32,764 nt of DNA. Source: Nocardia vinacea NBRC 16497 (GTDB taxonomy: Bacteria; Actinomycetota; Actinomycetes; Mycobacteriales; Mycobacteriaceae). The first letter of the stretch is position 1, and each line of letters starts with the position of its first letter. The DNA lies in NCBI RefSeq assembly GCF_000308835.1, contig NZ_BAGN01000044.1, positions 1 through 32,764 of the forward strand, read 5' to 3'. Below, in pieces: positions 14,284-22,938 of the stretch. Below the pieces are notes generated by a model. It did not search any database. It was not told the origin of the DNA and saw only the letters and a program-made list of their open reading frames with translations. Made by a program: the position numbers and the translations under genes.

Positions 14284-14321
14284 ACGGCCGGTCCGGAGCG
14301 TCACGCTTGCGGACCGGCCGT
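14284..14321. terminator. Bidirectional hairpin terminator between esx pair and eccE
   Basis: ACGGCCGGTCCG (14284-14295) and CGGACCGGCCGT (14310-14321) are a perfect 12-bp inverted repeat. The 14-base loop itself contains AGCG/CGCT. It lies between the convergent esxA-like and eccE genes, where it can stop transcription from both sides. There is no long T-tract, which is common in high-GC actinobacteria. Confidence 0.8.
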
Positions 14322-14331
14322 ATTCGTTCGA

Positions 14332-16125
14332 TTACCGTGCCGCGGCGAGGGATTCGCCGATGTACCACATCTCGTCCGGGGTGGTGACCATATTGACCGT
14401 CGCGCTGGCGGTCGAGGTTCGCACCGTGATCAGGTTGGGAGCCGAAATATCCTGCACCAGAACGATATCGGCATCGAACTGCGCATCGGGCTGCTCAGGC
14501 GCGCGGACATGCACGATGGTCGCGCCACCGGTCAGCGCGGTTGGGGCGATCCCGTCGAAGACCACCACGGTCGCGGTGGGAATGGGCCCGCCGGGCTGCG
14601 GTGCGGCGACGTGATGCCCCGCACCGGCGAATCGAGGTGCCAGCGAGAGCGAATGCGGCGCACCGATATTCGCGACCATGGACTGCCAGGCCTCGGGCCG
14701 GTCGGTGTGCACGATGGTGTGCGCGCCGAGGGCGATGGCCCGCAGGATCACCTGCTGTGCCAGATCCAATCGGCCGATCACCTCGAGATGTCTGGTGCCG
14801 TCACCGATCAGCGGCACCGCGATGCCCTGGCCGGCATTGTCGGCGCCGATCAGCTGACCGCAACCGGCGGTCGGCACGACGATGCCGTCGAGCGCGGCGA
14901 GCGGACCGCGGTAGTCACCGGCGTTGTCGCCGTCGCGACGAGCAGTGCGGGCGGGCAGGCAATCCAGCAGTGCGCGGAATTGCTGACCCGGCAGGGTGCG
15001 CAGGCCGGGCACCGGCGGCTCGACCGGTTCGGCCGCGGTGTCGAAGCGGACCAGCGCGCCCAGCGTGATCGGCGGGGAACCGGGTTCGCGTCCGTCGCCG
15101 GGCCGCTGCGCACCGGGTCGCAGTCGCACGGTGACCGTCGTGGTCAGGCTCGGGGTGGCCCAGATATCGGCGAAGCCGCGCGACCCGATCAACTCCGGGC
15201 CGATCTCGTAACTGGTGAGGTACAGGCCTTGGTGCACCAGCGATTTCGGGGTTTCGATGAATCCGTCCAGTGCGATACCGCGGGTGAGTTGGCGCGCCGC
15301 GCTGTTCATCTCGCCCGCGGTGAGCACCGACACCGAGATGTCACGACCGGCGAGTCGATTGGCCACCCGGCGGGTCGCGATGATCGCGGTTCGCAGCGCC
15401 CCCGCACCGCCCCCGCCACGGTTGTCCACGGCCTCGGCATTGGCGAGCGGATCCAGCCGCAGCACCAGCCAGACCGTGCGATGCGCGATGGCGGGCAGTG
15501 GGCCGAGGATGCGGTCGTAGAGCTGGGCCACCGGTCCGCCGCCTGCGGTCCGGGCGCCGGTGCTGATCACATCGATCGAGGCCAGGTTGATATCGAATTG
15601 ACTGAGGCAGCGGCCGATTTCGGTGAGCGGAAGCACCTGGTCGGTGGACAGCGAACCGCGCCGCAACAGCGTCAGCGCATCCGGCGGCGGATCGATGCGC
15701 AGCATGGTGAGCAGCAGATTGCCGTCCCAGCGCACGCCGTAACTGCCGCCCTCGGGCAGCGGCACATCGAAGGCCGCCTGGCCGGCATCGGCGGGGCCGG
15801 GCCGGGTCCGCCGCCAGCGAAAGGCGATCGTGCGCGCCAGCATGCCCACGATATTGCGTGGCTCGCGCCGACGCACCGGTACCGCGCCGACAATGAGCAC
15901 GACCGCGGCGACCGCGATGACGGCGACCGTCGGCGCCTGCAGCGCCGTTGCGATCCAGGCCGCGATCGCGGCAATCAGCGCGAGCGGAATCATGAGTCGC
16001 AAAGGCATTTGACGCAGCAGCCAGAATTCCGGATCACGTAACGTTGTGTTCGTCGCGTTCACGGAGTTTTCGTTTCCGGTTAATTCACGCGCGTTCGCTC
16101 CGGAGTCGGTATCGCGTTTGTTCAC
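14332..16125 (-). CDS. eccE: ESX membrane-complex protein EccE
   Basis: Two membrane segments lie near the N-terminus (about 43-62 and 66-84), followed by a large soluble domain. GSYGVRWDGNLLLTMLRIDP and later HQGLYLTSYEIGPELIGSRG are typical EccE text. EccE sits at the periphery of the EccBCDE inner-membrane complex and contacts MycP in mycobacterial ESX structures. I favour GTG 16125 (597 residues), which has a GGGGACGGGG stretch just upstream; ATG 16182 in the same frame (616 residues) has no Shine-Dalgarno and would lie close to the repeat array. The gene is reversed relative to its usual co-directional place at the end of ESX operons and is divergent from eccB across that array. Confidence 0.85.
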   Translation of the reverse strand: MNKRDTDSGANARELTGNENSVNATNTTLRDPEFWLLRQMPLRLMIPLALIAAIAAWIATALQAPTVAVIAVAAVVLIVGAVPVRRREPRNIVGMLARTIAFRWRRTRPGPADAGQAAFDVPLPEGGSYGVRWDGNLLLTMLRIDPPPDALTLLRRGSLSTDQVLPLTEIGRCLSQFDINLASIDVISTGARTAGGGPVAQLYDRILGPLPAIAHRTVWLVLRLDPLANAEAVDNRGGGGAGALRTAIIATRRVANRLAGRDISVSVLTAGEMNSAARQLTRGIALDGFIETPKSLVHQGLYLTSYEIGPELIGSRGFADIWATPSLTTTVTVRLRPGAQRPGDGREPGSPPITLGALVRFDTAAEPVEPPVPGLRTLPGQQFRALLDCLPARTARRDGDNAGDYRGPLAALDGIVVPTAGCGQLIGADNAGQGIAVPLIGDGTRHLEVIGRLDLAQQVILRAIALGAHTIVHTDRPEAWQSMVANIGAPHSLSLAPRFAGAGHHVAAPQPGGPIPTATVVVFDGIAPTALTGGATIVHVRAPEQPDAQFDADIVLVQDISAPNLITVRTSTASATVNMVTTPDEMWYIGESLAAAR

Positions 16126-16196
16126 AGCCCCGTCCCCGATAATCAGACCAGTATTGCGATAACAGTACCGCGCCACACCCATGTTCGGGGCTGACC

Positions 16197-16330
16197 TTTT
16201 CGAGCGACCTGCAAGCAGTCGCTACGGCCCTTTTCGAGCGACCTGCAAGCAGTCGCTACGGCCCTTTTCGAGCGACCTGCAAGCAGTCGCTACGGCCCTT
16301 TCGAGCGACCTGCAAGCACTCGCTACGACG
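16197..16330. repeat. Four tandem 34-bp repeats, each with an imperfect palindrome
   Basis: Units at 16197-16230, 16231-16264 and 16265-16298 are identical; the fourth (16299-16330) has lost one T, carries a G-to-C change and diverges at its end. Each unit begins TTTTCGAGCGACCTGC and contains AGCGAC...GTCGCT flanking CTGCAAGCA, an imperfect 21-bp dyad. The array lies between divergent eccE and eccB, so a role as a multi-copy regulator site is plausible, but a non-functional slippage expansion cannot be excluded. Confidence 0.9.
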
Positions 16331-16357
16331 AGAATAGTTTGCCCAATTGTCGCTGGA

Positions 16358-16385
16358 TTGACACCGCGGCACCGAACGATACTGT
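16358..16385 (+). promoter_or_regulatory. Candidate promoter of eccB
   Basis: TTGACA (16358-16363) and TACTGT (16380-16385) are separated by 16 bases. The first is a perfect sigma-70 -35 box and the second fits the actinobacterial TANNNT -10 pattern. Transcription would start near 16392, about 30 bases before the eccB start. Confidence 0.55.
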
Positions 16386-16423
16386 AATTATCCTGTTCGT
16401 TCCCGTAGTTCGATGGAGACCAT

Positions 16424-17929
16424 GTGCCGGCTCAGCTGACCACCAAGGCCCAGGTCAACGGCTACCGTTTTCTGCTGCGCCGACTCGATCACGCGCTGGT
16501 TCGACGCGATGTGCGGATGCTGCACGACCCCATGCGATCTCAGCTGCGTTCGATGCTCGTCGGCGCCACCCTCGGCCTGCTGGTGGTGGCCGGCGCGGCC
16601 ATCCTGGCCTTCCTGCGGCCACAGGGCGCGATCGGCGACGCGAATATCGTGATCGGCAAGGACAGCGGTGCGCTGTATGTGGTGGTGGCCGAATCCGAGG
16701 ACAAGAAGGACGACAAACGCCTGCATCCGGTGCTCAACCTGGCCTCCGCCCGGCTGATCAGCGGCAGCAACGAATCGCCCAAATCGGTGAAGGATTCGAA
16801 GCTTTCGTCGATGCCGCGCGGTCCGATGCTCGGCATCCCGGGTGCGCCCGCGGCCCTGCCCGGTTCGACGCAGGGCGGTCGTTCGGACTGGTCGCTGTGC
16901 GAAACGGTGCAGCTCTCGATCACCGGCAGCGCGGCCGCGGCGACCGGCGTGGAAACCGCGGTTTTCGCGGGCAAACCCCAACTGGACGAACGCATTCGGA
17001 CCCTGGGGCCATCGGATGCGCTGCTGGTGCGGCGGGCCGATAAGACCTATCTGATCTACGACGGCAAGCGCGCGGAAGTCGATCCCGGCAACTCGGTGCT
17101 GGCTCGTGCGCTGAACCTGACCGGGCACAAGCCGCGGCCGGTCGGCACCGGGCTGCTGGATGCCGCCATCGCGGTGCCGCCGCTGGCCGTGCCGGATATT
17201 CCGAAGGCCGGACAGCCCGGTCCGGCAAAGCTTTCCGATGTGCCGATCGGCGGGGTCATCGTGGTCGGCGGCACCGGGCGCACCGATCAGTCCCAGCTGT
17301 ATGTGGTGCTCGCCGACGGTGTGCAGCCGGTCACCGATTTCGCCGCGCAGGTCATCCGCACCGCGAATTCCCAGGGCATGCGCGAGATCAAGGCGGAACC
17401 GCCGGACGTGCTGACCAATATGCCGGTACTACACCAGCTTTCCCTCGACCACTTCCCGGCGACCACTCCGAAGATCGTCTCCGCCGAGGATGCTCCGGTC
17501 ACCTGCCTGAGCTGGGCAAAGGGGCCCGAACCAGGCAACGACGCGACCGAAAGCCCCACCGACCGCGCCGCTATCACCCTGCTCGCGGGCAACCGTCTGC
17601 CGCTGCCGGGTTCGGCTGAACCGGTGAGTTTGGCCACCTCCGACGGCACCGGCGATCGGGTCGATTCCGCCTACATCCCACCGGCTTCGGGGGAGTTCGT
17701 GCAGGTAACCGGAACGGAGCCGGGCAGTTTGCGGCGCGGTGGCCTGTTCTATGTGGCGGACAACGGAATCCGCTACGGCATCCCGGATATCGCCACCGCC
17801 CAGGTGCTCGGCCTCGGCAGCGAACCGCGCCTGGCCCCCTGGTCGATCATCGGTCAGCTGGTGCCCGGTCCGACGCTGTCGAAGAACGACGCGCTGGTCA
17901 AGCATGATATCTTGCCCGTCGGAAACTGA
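16424..17929 (+). CDS. eccB: ESX membrane-complex protein EccB
   Basis: GTG 16424 has GGAG about eight bases upstream; 501 residues. The opening PAQLTTKAQVNGYRFLLRRLDHALVRRDVRM is the canonical cytosolic start of EccB, followed by one membrane helix (about 43-65) and a long extracytoplasmic domain made of R-repeats. The two cysteines expected to form the conserved disulfide are near residues 157 (WSLCETV) and 360 (PVTCLSW). EccB caps the periplasmic side of the ESX pore. The gene ends five bases from the convergent eccA stop, leaving no room for a terminator. Confidence 0.95.
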   Translation: MPAQLTTKAQVNGYRFLLRRLDHALVRRDVRMLHDPMRSQLRSMLVGATLGLLVVAGAAILAFLRPQGAIGDANIVIGKDSGALYVVVAESEDKKDDKRLHPVLNLASARLISGSNESPKSVKDSKLSSMPRGPMLGIPGAPAALPGSTQGGRSDWSLCETVQLSITGSAAAATGVETAVFAGKPQLDERIRTLGPSDALLVRRADKTYLIYDGKRAEVDPGNSVLARALNLTGHKPRPVGTGLLDAAIAVPPLAVPDIPKAGQPGPAKLSDVPIGGVIVVGGTGRTDQSQLYVVLADGVQPVTDFAAQVIRTANSQGMREIKAEPPDVLTNMPVLHQLSLDHFPATTPKIVSAEDAPVTCLSWAKGPEPGNDATESPTDRAAITLLAGNRLPLPGSAEPVSLATSDGTGDRVDSAYIPPASGEFVQVTGTEPGSLRRGGLFYVADNGIRYGIPDIATAQVLGLGSEPRLAPWSIIGQLVPGPTLSKNDALVKHDILPVGN

Positions 17930-17934
17930 GACTT

Positions 17935-19755
17935 TCAGACGCCCAGCGAAGCCAGTACACCGGTGAGCGCGGCCTGCATATCTGGCGCTTCGATGCGCAT
18001 GAGCACCATCTCGTCCACCGCGCTCAGATCCAGCGATTCGTCATTGGCCAGTCGGAATTCGCGTTCCTCCTCGGCGGATTCGATGATGTTGCGCACGAAT
18101 CGACCGTTGCCCGCGAGGTCGATGCCCCGACGTGGCTGTCCGCTCTGATCGACCCGCTCGGTCTCATACAGCCGCCCGCACGCCTCGATCAGCAGTTCCA
18201 TTGCCCCCTCGGACAACTCGGAATCGCGGGAACGGGCGATCAGGCTGCCGATCTGCCCGAGTTCGGTCGGAGTGTAGGACGGGAACTGCAGGCGTTTGGC
18301 GAAACGTGAAGCCAGACCGTCGTTCGCGGCGAGCAGCCGGTCGATCTCGCCGTCGTATCCCGCGATGATGACCACCAGCCGGTCGCGGTCGTTTTCCATC
18401 CTGGCCAGCAGCGTATCCACCGCCTCGCGGCCGAACGCGTCACCGCCCTGCAGACCGGTCTGGATCAGCGTGTATGCCTCGTCGATGAACAGCACACCGT
18501 CCATCGCGGTATCGATCAGCTTGTCGGTCTTGATCGCGGTGCCGCCGAGGTTCTGGCTGACGAAGTCCACGCGTTTGGCCTCGACGACCTTATCGGTCTT
18601 GAGAAGCCCCACGCCGCAATAGATTTTGGCCACCACCCGGGCGATGGTGGTCTTACCGGTGCCGGGGGGTCCGGTGAAGGCCAGGTGGTTGCCGCGGGCC
18701 ATGCTGGCCATACCCTTCTCGGCCCGGATCTTGGCCAGCTGCGCGGTTGCCTGCAACTTCGCGACCTGCGTTTTCACCGATTCGAGGCCGATCTGCTTAT
18801 CCAACTCGGCGCGCGCGTCGGCCAGGATCTTCTTGGCACGGTCCTCGGCGTCGGCGGTCTGCATCGCCTCCACCGAGGGCGCCGACGCCGGATCCCAGCG
18901 GTCGGTGCGCGCGTCGATCGACTCCTTGGTGGTCACCGTGAGCCGGTAGGTGCGATCGCGCATGGCTGCGGTATTGGCGGCGAAATCCGGTGCCTGCGAA
19001 TACACCTTCTCGAAAAGGGCCTGCGCCTCGGCCTCTTTACCGGTCTCGCGCAGGCACAGGCCACGGCAGAACATGGCGGTGGTCCGGGCCGCCGGGATCG
19101 GGCCCGCTTCGGCCTGTTCCATGCGTCGGATGGCCTCGCCGAACAGGCCGAGCTGGGCGCATGCCGAGCCGACCATCACATGTGCGCCCGCCGCCAGATA
19201 CGGGTCGTCCCATTCGGCGGATCCGGCGAGCACGGCCATCACATCGGGCCAGCGCTGGGTGTTGAAGTGCAGTACGCCACGGATATACGCGCAGATCCGG
19301 TCGTCGATCTCCCGATCGGTATCCGAGAGCATCGAGGCGCGGTGCGTGGCGAGTTCGTCGAGCACCTGTTCGGCCTCGTCGTACTCCTTCTCGGAAATCA
19401 GCTGTGCCGCTTGGGCCAGCCAGATTTCGGTGTAGCCGGCCAGCGGGTAGTCGATGTACAGCCCGGCCAGGAAGCGTCCGGCCAATGCGCGCGGTGCCAG
19501 CCCCAACCGGCGCTGCTCGCGGAAAAGTGTTGTCCCACTGTTCTTGTAGAGGTTGTAGAGCACCTCGGTGGTGACCTCACCCGCCGCGGCCCGGCCCAGC
19601 CAGGCGTCGCACATCGTCGGGTCCCACTCGGTGGCACGCTGAAAAGCCAGTTTCGCGTACTCGAGATCGCGAGCCGATTCCTGCCCGTCGATGGTCAGGC
19701 CCAGCGACAGGATTCCGGCGTCGAAGGCCCGTTGTGCTTGGCGGTTGCCGGTCAT
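17935..19755 (-). CDS. eccA: Cytosolic AAA+ ATPase EccA
   Basis: I prefer ATG 19755 (MTGNRQAQRAF, 606 residues) because the known EccA N-terminus begins at about this point; ATG 19818 would add 21 residues. The N-terminal half is a TPR-like helical domain (CDAWLGRAAAGEVTTEVLYN and onward). The C-terminal CbbX-type AAA+ domain shows Walker A GPPGTGKTTIARV near residue 362, Walker B GVLFIDEAYTL near 420, sensor VVIIAGYDG and an arginine finger SRFAKRLQF. EccA is a hexamerising cytosolic ATPase thought to detach EspG chaperones from PE/PPE substrates. It is on the strand opposite eccB and eccD. Confidence 0.93.
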   Translation of the reverse strand: MTGNRQAQRAFDAGILSLGLTIDGQESARDLEYAKLAFQRATEWDPTMCDAWLGRAAAGEVTTEVLYNLYKNSGTTLFREQRRLGLAPRALAGRFLAGLYIDYPLAGYTEIWLAQAAQLISEKEYDEAEQVLDELATHRASMLSDTDREIDDRICAYIRGVLHFNTQRWPDVMAVLAGSAEWDDPYLAAGAHVMVGSACAQLGLFGEAIRRMEQAEAGPIPAARTTAMFCRGLCLRETGKEAEAQALFEKVYSQAPDFAANTAAMRDRTYRLTVTTKESIDARTDRWDPASAPSVEAMQTADAEDRAKKILADARAELDKQIGLESVKTQVAKLQATAQLAKIRAEKGMASMARGNHLAFTGPPGTGKTTIARVVAKIYCGVGLLKTDKVVEAKRVDFVSQNLGGTAIKTDKLIDTAMDGVLFIDEAYTLIQTGLQGGDAFGREAVDTLLARMENDRDRLVVIIAGYDGEIDRLLAANDGLASRFAKRLQFPSYTPTELGQIGSLIARSRDSELSEGAMELLIEACGRLYETERVDQSGQPRRGIDLAGNGRFVRNIIESAEEEREFRLANDESLDLSAVDEMVLMRIEAPDMQAALTGVLASLGV

Positions 19756-19861
19756 TGCTGCAAACCCCGAAGTGTTGGTTGGAGCTATCTTTATTGTTGC
19801 GCGATTGTCCGCGTACATCTTCCGACCAGCTTAGCGATCGCGTCGGCTCGGCTCGTCCGAT

Positions 19862-19891
19862 ACATTATGTTTTGCCACTGATAGGTTGCAA
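19862..19891 (-). promoter_or_regulatory. Candidate promoter of eccA
   Basis: On the minus strand TTGCAA (19891-19886) and TAATGT (19867-19862) are 18 bases apart, fitting a weak -35 and an actinobacterial TANNNT -10. It lies in the 269-base gap between the divergent eccA and eccD, which otherwise holds no ORF. Confidence 0.3.
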
Positions 19892-20024
19892 AGTGTGCGA
19901 CGACCACATGCGACGGGGGAACGTTCGTGCGAGAGTGGATCCGAGTCGTAGAGTTGGTTCGACAGGTAGGAAACCGGGCGCAAGTGTTTGGATCGTTCCG
20001 TAAAGAGCCGGGGTCGGTGCGCAA

Positions 20025-21500
20025 TTGACCGAACCATTGAGCAGCGGCACCCGTGCCGCCGAACCCGAACTGTGCCGCGTATCCGTCATCGGGGGAAATA
20101 CCCAGCTCGATGTCGGGCTTCCGGCGACCGTGCCTATCGCCACATTTATCGGTGATCTCGTCGCCCTGATCGAATCGCGCAATCCCGATGTCGTGGAGAG
20201 CGACGACGGCGGCACCCCACTGCATACCGAACACTGGACCCTGGCCCGGCTGGGCCGTGACGCCATCGCGCCGAGCCGCAGCCTCACCGAGGCCGAGGTG
20301 TTCGACGGTGAACTGCTGGTGCTGCGCTCGGTCACCGCGAAGGAATCGCCCGCGCTCTTCGACGATGTCATCGATGCGGTATCCCGGCTCACCAGTGTCG
20401 ATTTCCGCAGCTGGTCGCCCACTGCGGCCCGTTGGACCGGTCTGGTCGCCGCGGTGTCGGCGGTGCTGCTCGCGCTGCTGCTGCTCGCCGCTGGGCGTGC
20501 GCACGGCGATGGTCTGGCTGCGCCGTTCCTCGCGACCGGCGTCGCTGTCATCGCCGCAGTTGCTGCGGGCATCGCGGCGCGTAAGTACGCGGATCAATTG
20601 ACGGCTGCCTGGTTGTCACTGTGTGCGCTGCTGTTGTTCTTCGGCGGCGCGGCACTATTCGTGCCAGGCGATCTCGGCAGTCCGCATCTGCTGCTCGGCT
20701 GTTCGGTCACCCTGGTGGCCGCGGCTGTGATCTATCGCGCCACCGCGACCGGTGCCGCGCTCGCCGCGTCCGCGGTGACCGTCGCGCTGTTCGGCGGATT
20801 CGCCGCACTCGTGCGAATGATCTGGGATTTCGACCTACCCAAAATTTCCGCCGCCATCCTGGTGGTGGCCATCACACTGATCTCCGCGGTGCCGCGGCTG
20901 GCGGCGGTGCTGGCCAGGCTGCCGATCCCGCCGGTGCCGACCGCGGGTGGCGCGATCGATCCGGCCGATCACGAACCACGCCCCACCATCGAAGGCATCG
21001 GCGCGATCGGCGCGACGGCACTGCCCTCGGCCGCCGGACTCGGCGAGCGGGCCAGGGCGGCCAACCAATACCAGACCGGCATGCTCATCGCCTGCGCCAT
21101 TGCCGCGGTTGTCGGTGCGCTCGGCGCCGCCGATCCGCTGGGATCCGCACGCTGGCAAGGGATTACGCTTGCCATCATCGCAGCGGCGATCATCGGTCTG
21201 CGCGGCCGTTCCTTCGCCGACCTGGTGCAGGCCGGTGCGCTGATCGCGGGCGGCTGCGTCATCGGCATCGGTCTGATCACCGGATTGGCCCTCGGCGATT
21301 CGGATCTGCTGCTGCTCGCGGGTGTGCTGCTGCTGGCCTTCGCCGCGGGGGTGCTGGTGTTCGGAGTGATCGGTCCGCACCTCGAGGTGACGCCGGTGAC
21401 CCGCCGAGCCATGGAGATCACTGAATATCTGCTGATCGTGGCGGTGATCCCGCTGGTGCTGTGGATCATGGGAGTGTATTCGATGGCCAGGAACATATGA
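20025..21500 (+). CDS. eccD: ESX membrane channel protein EccD
   Basis: TTG 20025 is the first usable start: an in-frame TAA lies at 20001 and no ATG or GTG intervenes. The 491-residue product has a ubiquitin-like N-terminal domain (about 15-105, CRVSVIGGNTQLDVGLPATVPI), a short linker and then a series of about eleven hydrophobic helices up to the C-terminus. EccD dimers build the large membrane vestibule of the ESX complex. The stop overlaps the mycP start by four bases, making eccD-mycP-eccC one operon. The start codon and weak Shine-Dalgarno could limit translation of the first gene. Confidence 0.93.
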   Translation: MTEPLSSGTRAAEPELCRVSVIGGNTQLDVGLPATVPIATFIGDLVALIESRNPDVVESDDGGTPLHTEHWTLARLGRDAIAPSRSLTEAEVFDGELLVLRSVTAKESPALFDDVIDAVSRLTSVDFRSWSPTAARWTGLVAAVSAVLLALLLLAAGRAHGDGLAAPFLATGVAVIAAVAAGIAARKYADQLTAAWLSLCALLLFFGGAALFVPGDLGSPHLLLGCSVTLVAAAVIYRATATGAALAASAVTVALFGGFAALVRMIWDFDLPKISAAILVVAITLISAVPRLAAVLARLPIPPVPTAGGAIDPADHEPRPTIEGIGAIGATALPSAAGLGERARAANQYQTGMLIACAIAAVVGALGAADPLGSARWQGITLAIIAAAIIGLRGRSFADLVQAGALIAGGCVIGIGLITGLALGDSDLLLLAGVLLLAFAAGVLVFGVIGPHLEVTPVTRRAMEITEYLLIVAVIPLVLWIMGVYSMARNI

Positions 21501-22930
21501 CTGCTCGGGCGCGCGAGCCCGGCTGGCGGCGTGGAACCGGAATCTGCTGTGCTGCAGCAGTTCTCGGTGCATCGCTGCTCGGTTGGTCTGCTCCGGCCGG
21601 TGCGGTCCCGCCACCCACTATCGACCCGGGCGCACTCGGGCCCGCGCAGGTGCTCAGCGGTCGGCCCGCACCCTTGGAGCCGACCGAGCAGAAGGTCGTC
21701 TGCGCCGAACTGTCGCTCATCGGTGGTCCGCTCGCGGAGCCGCCGCTGCCGCAGCGTGTGCTCGATCTGCCCGCGGCTTGGCAATTCAGTCGCGGTGCGG
21801 GACAAAAGGTTGCGGTCATCGATACCGGCGTGAATCGGCATCCGCGACTGCCGGCACTGCAAGCCGGCGGCGACTATGTCTCGGACTCCGACGGCACCGT
21901 CGACTGCGACGGCCACGGCACGCTCGTCGCCGGCATTATCGCCGCGCGCCCGAGCCCGGACGATGCCTTCGTCGGTGTCGCGCCCGATGCCGAGATCCTC
22001 ACCATCCGCCAGTTGAGCACGCACTATGAGCGCAAGGATCGCGCGGGCGGCGATCAGCCGCGGGATGCCATGGTGCCTTCCGGTTACGGCAGTGTGCTCG
22101 GCTTGGCCGCCTCGGTGGTGCGCGCCGTCGATATGGGTGCCACGGTTATCAATATTTCCGAAGTCTCTTGCAGCGCAGCGGGAACCGACACTGCCGACGT
22201 TCCGCTCGGTGCCGCGGTGAAGTACGCCTACGACCACAACGTCGTGGTAATCGCTGCAGCGGGCAATGTGGAGAACGGCGGCGCATGCGAGAAGCAGAAC
22301 GACGGTGACGGCTGGAACAGCGTGCAGACCATCGCCAGTCCCGCGTGGTTCCAGCCCTACGTCCTGACCGTGGCCTCCATCGATCCGAACGGCTCACCCT
22401 CGGCGCTGTCGCTGCACGGGCCGTGGGTCGGCGCCGCCGCCATCGGGCGCAATATCGTCTCGCTCGACAATAAGCCGGGCGGCACCGGACTGGTCAACGG
22501 CGCGATCACCCAGGAGGGCACCGGAACCATCCAGGGCACCAGTTTCGCCGCACCCTATGTCGCCGGACTCGCCGCACTGGTCCGGTCCCGGTTCCCGGAA
22601 CTCACTGCCGGACAGGTCATCGATCGAATCACCCGAACCGCACAAGCGCCCGGTCCGGGCCACGACGATCGGGTCGGCCACGGTCTGATCGATCCGCTGG
22701 CCGCGCTCACCGCGCAACTCCCGGATAAACCGGTGAGTGTCGGCGCCGACACGCCACGTGTTATGGCGCCCCCGGTACATCCGGCGGGCCCCGATCCGCT
22801 GCCGCGACGCATCGCGATCATCGGCTCGGTCAGCTGTCTGATCGTGCTGGGACTCGGTGCGGCGCTGTCGATTCCGTTCCGGCGCGCTCGTGGTTCCGCC
22901 GATCTCGAGTCCGAAGTAACAGAGCAGTAG
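21497..22930 (+). CDS. mycP: Mycosin subtilisin-like protease MycP
   Basis: ATG 21497 overlaps the eccD stop and is preceded by CCAGGAAC. The 477-residue product has an N-terminal signal peptide (Arg-rich n-region, apolar core about 15-36). The S8 peptidase domain shows the catalytic triad Asp109 (VAVIDTGVN), His140 (DGHGTLVAG) and Ser349 (GTSFAAPYVAG), plus oxyanion Asn257 (AAAGNVENGG). A C-terminal membrane helix (IAIIGSVSCLIVLGLG) is followed by a short basic tail, as in all mycosins. It is anchored with the protease facing the periplasm, where mycosins stabilise the ESX complex independently of proteolysis and cleave some substrates. All active-site residues are present. Confidence 0.96.
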   Translation: MTARAREPGWRRGTGICCAAAVLGASLLGWSAPAGAVPPPTIDPGALGPAQVLSGRPAPLEPTEQKVVCAELSLIGGPLAEPPLPQRVLDLPAAWQFSRGAGQKVAVIDTGVNRHPRLPALQAGGDYVSDSDGTVDCDGHGTLVAGIIAARPSPDDAFVGVAPDAEILTIRQLSTHYERKDRAGGDQPRDAMVPSGYGSVLGLAASVVRAVDMGATVINISEVSCSAAGTDTADVPLGAAVKYAYDHNVVVIAAAGNVENGGACEKQNDGDGWNSVQTIASPAWFQPYVLTVASIDPNGSPSALSLHGPWVGAAAIGRNIVSLDNKPGGTGLVNGAITQEGTGTIQGTSFAAPYVAGLAALVRSRFPELTAGQVIDRITRTAQAPGPGHDDRVGHGLIDPLAALTAQLPDKPVSVGADTPRVMAPPVHPAGPDPLPRRIAIIGSVSCLIVLGLGAALSIPFRRARGSADLESEVTEQ

Positions 22931-22938
22931 AGGGACCC

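Noticed and set aside
14509..16041. 510-residue + strand open frame inside eccE
   Set aside because: It is an antisense frame of eccE, rich in Arg, Gly, Asp and Gln with no fold signature; eccE on the minus strand is unambiguous.
16197..16330. CRISPR-like array
   Set aside because: The repeats are directly adjacent with no unique spacers, and no cas genes are present.
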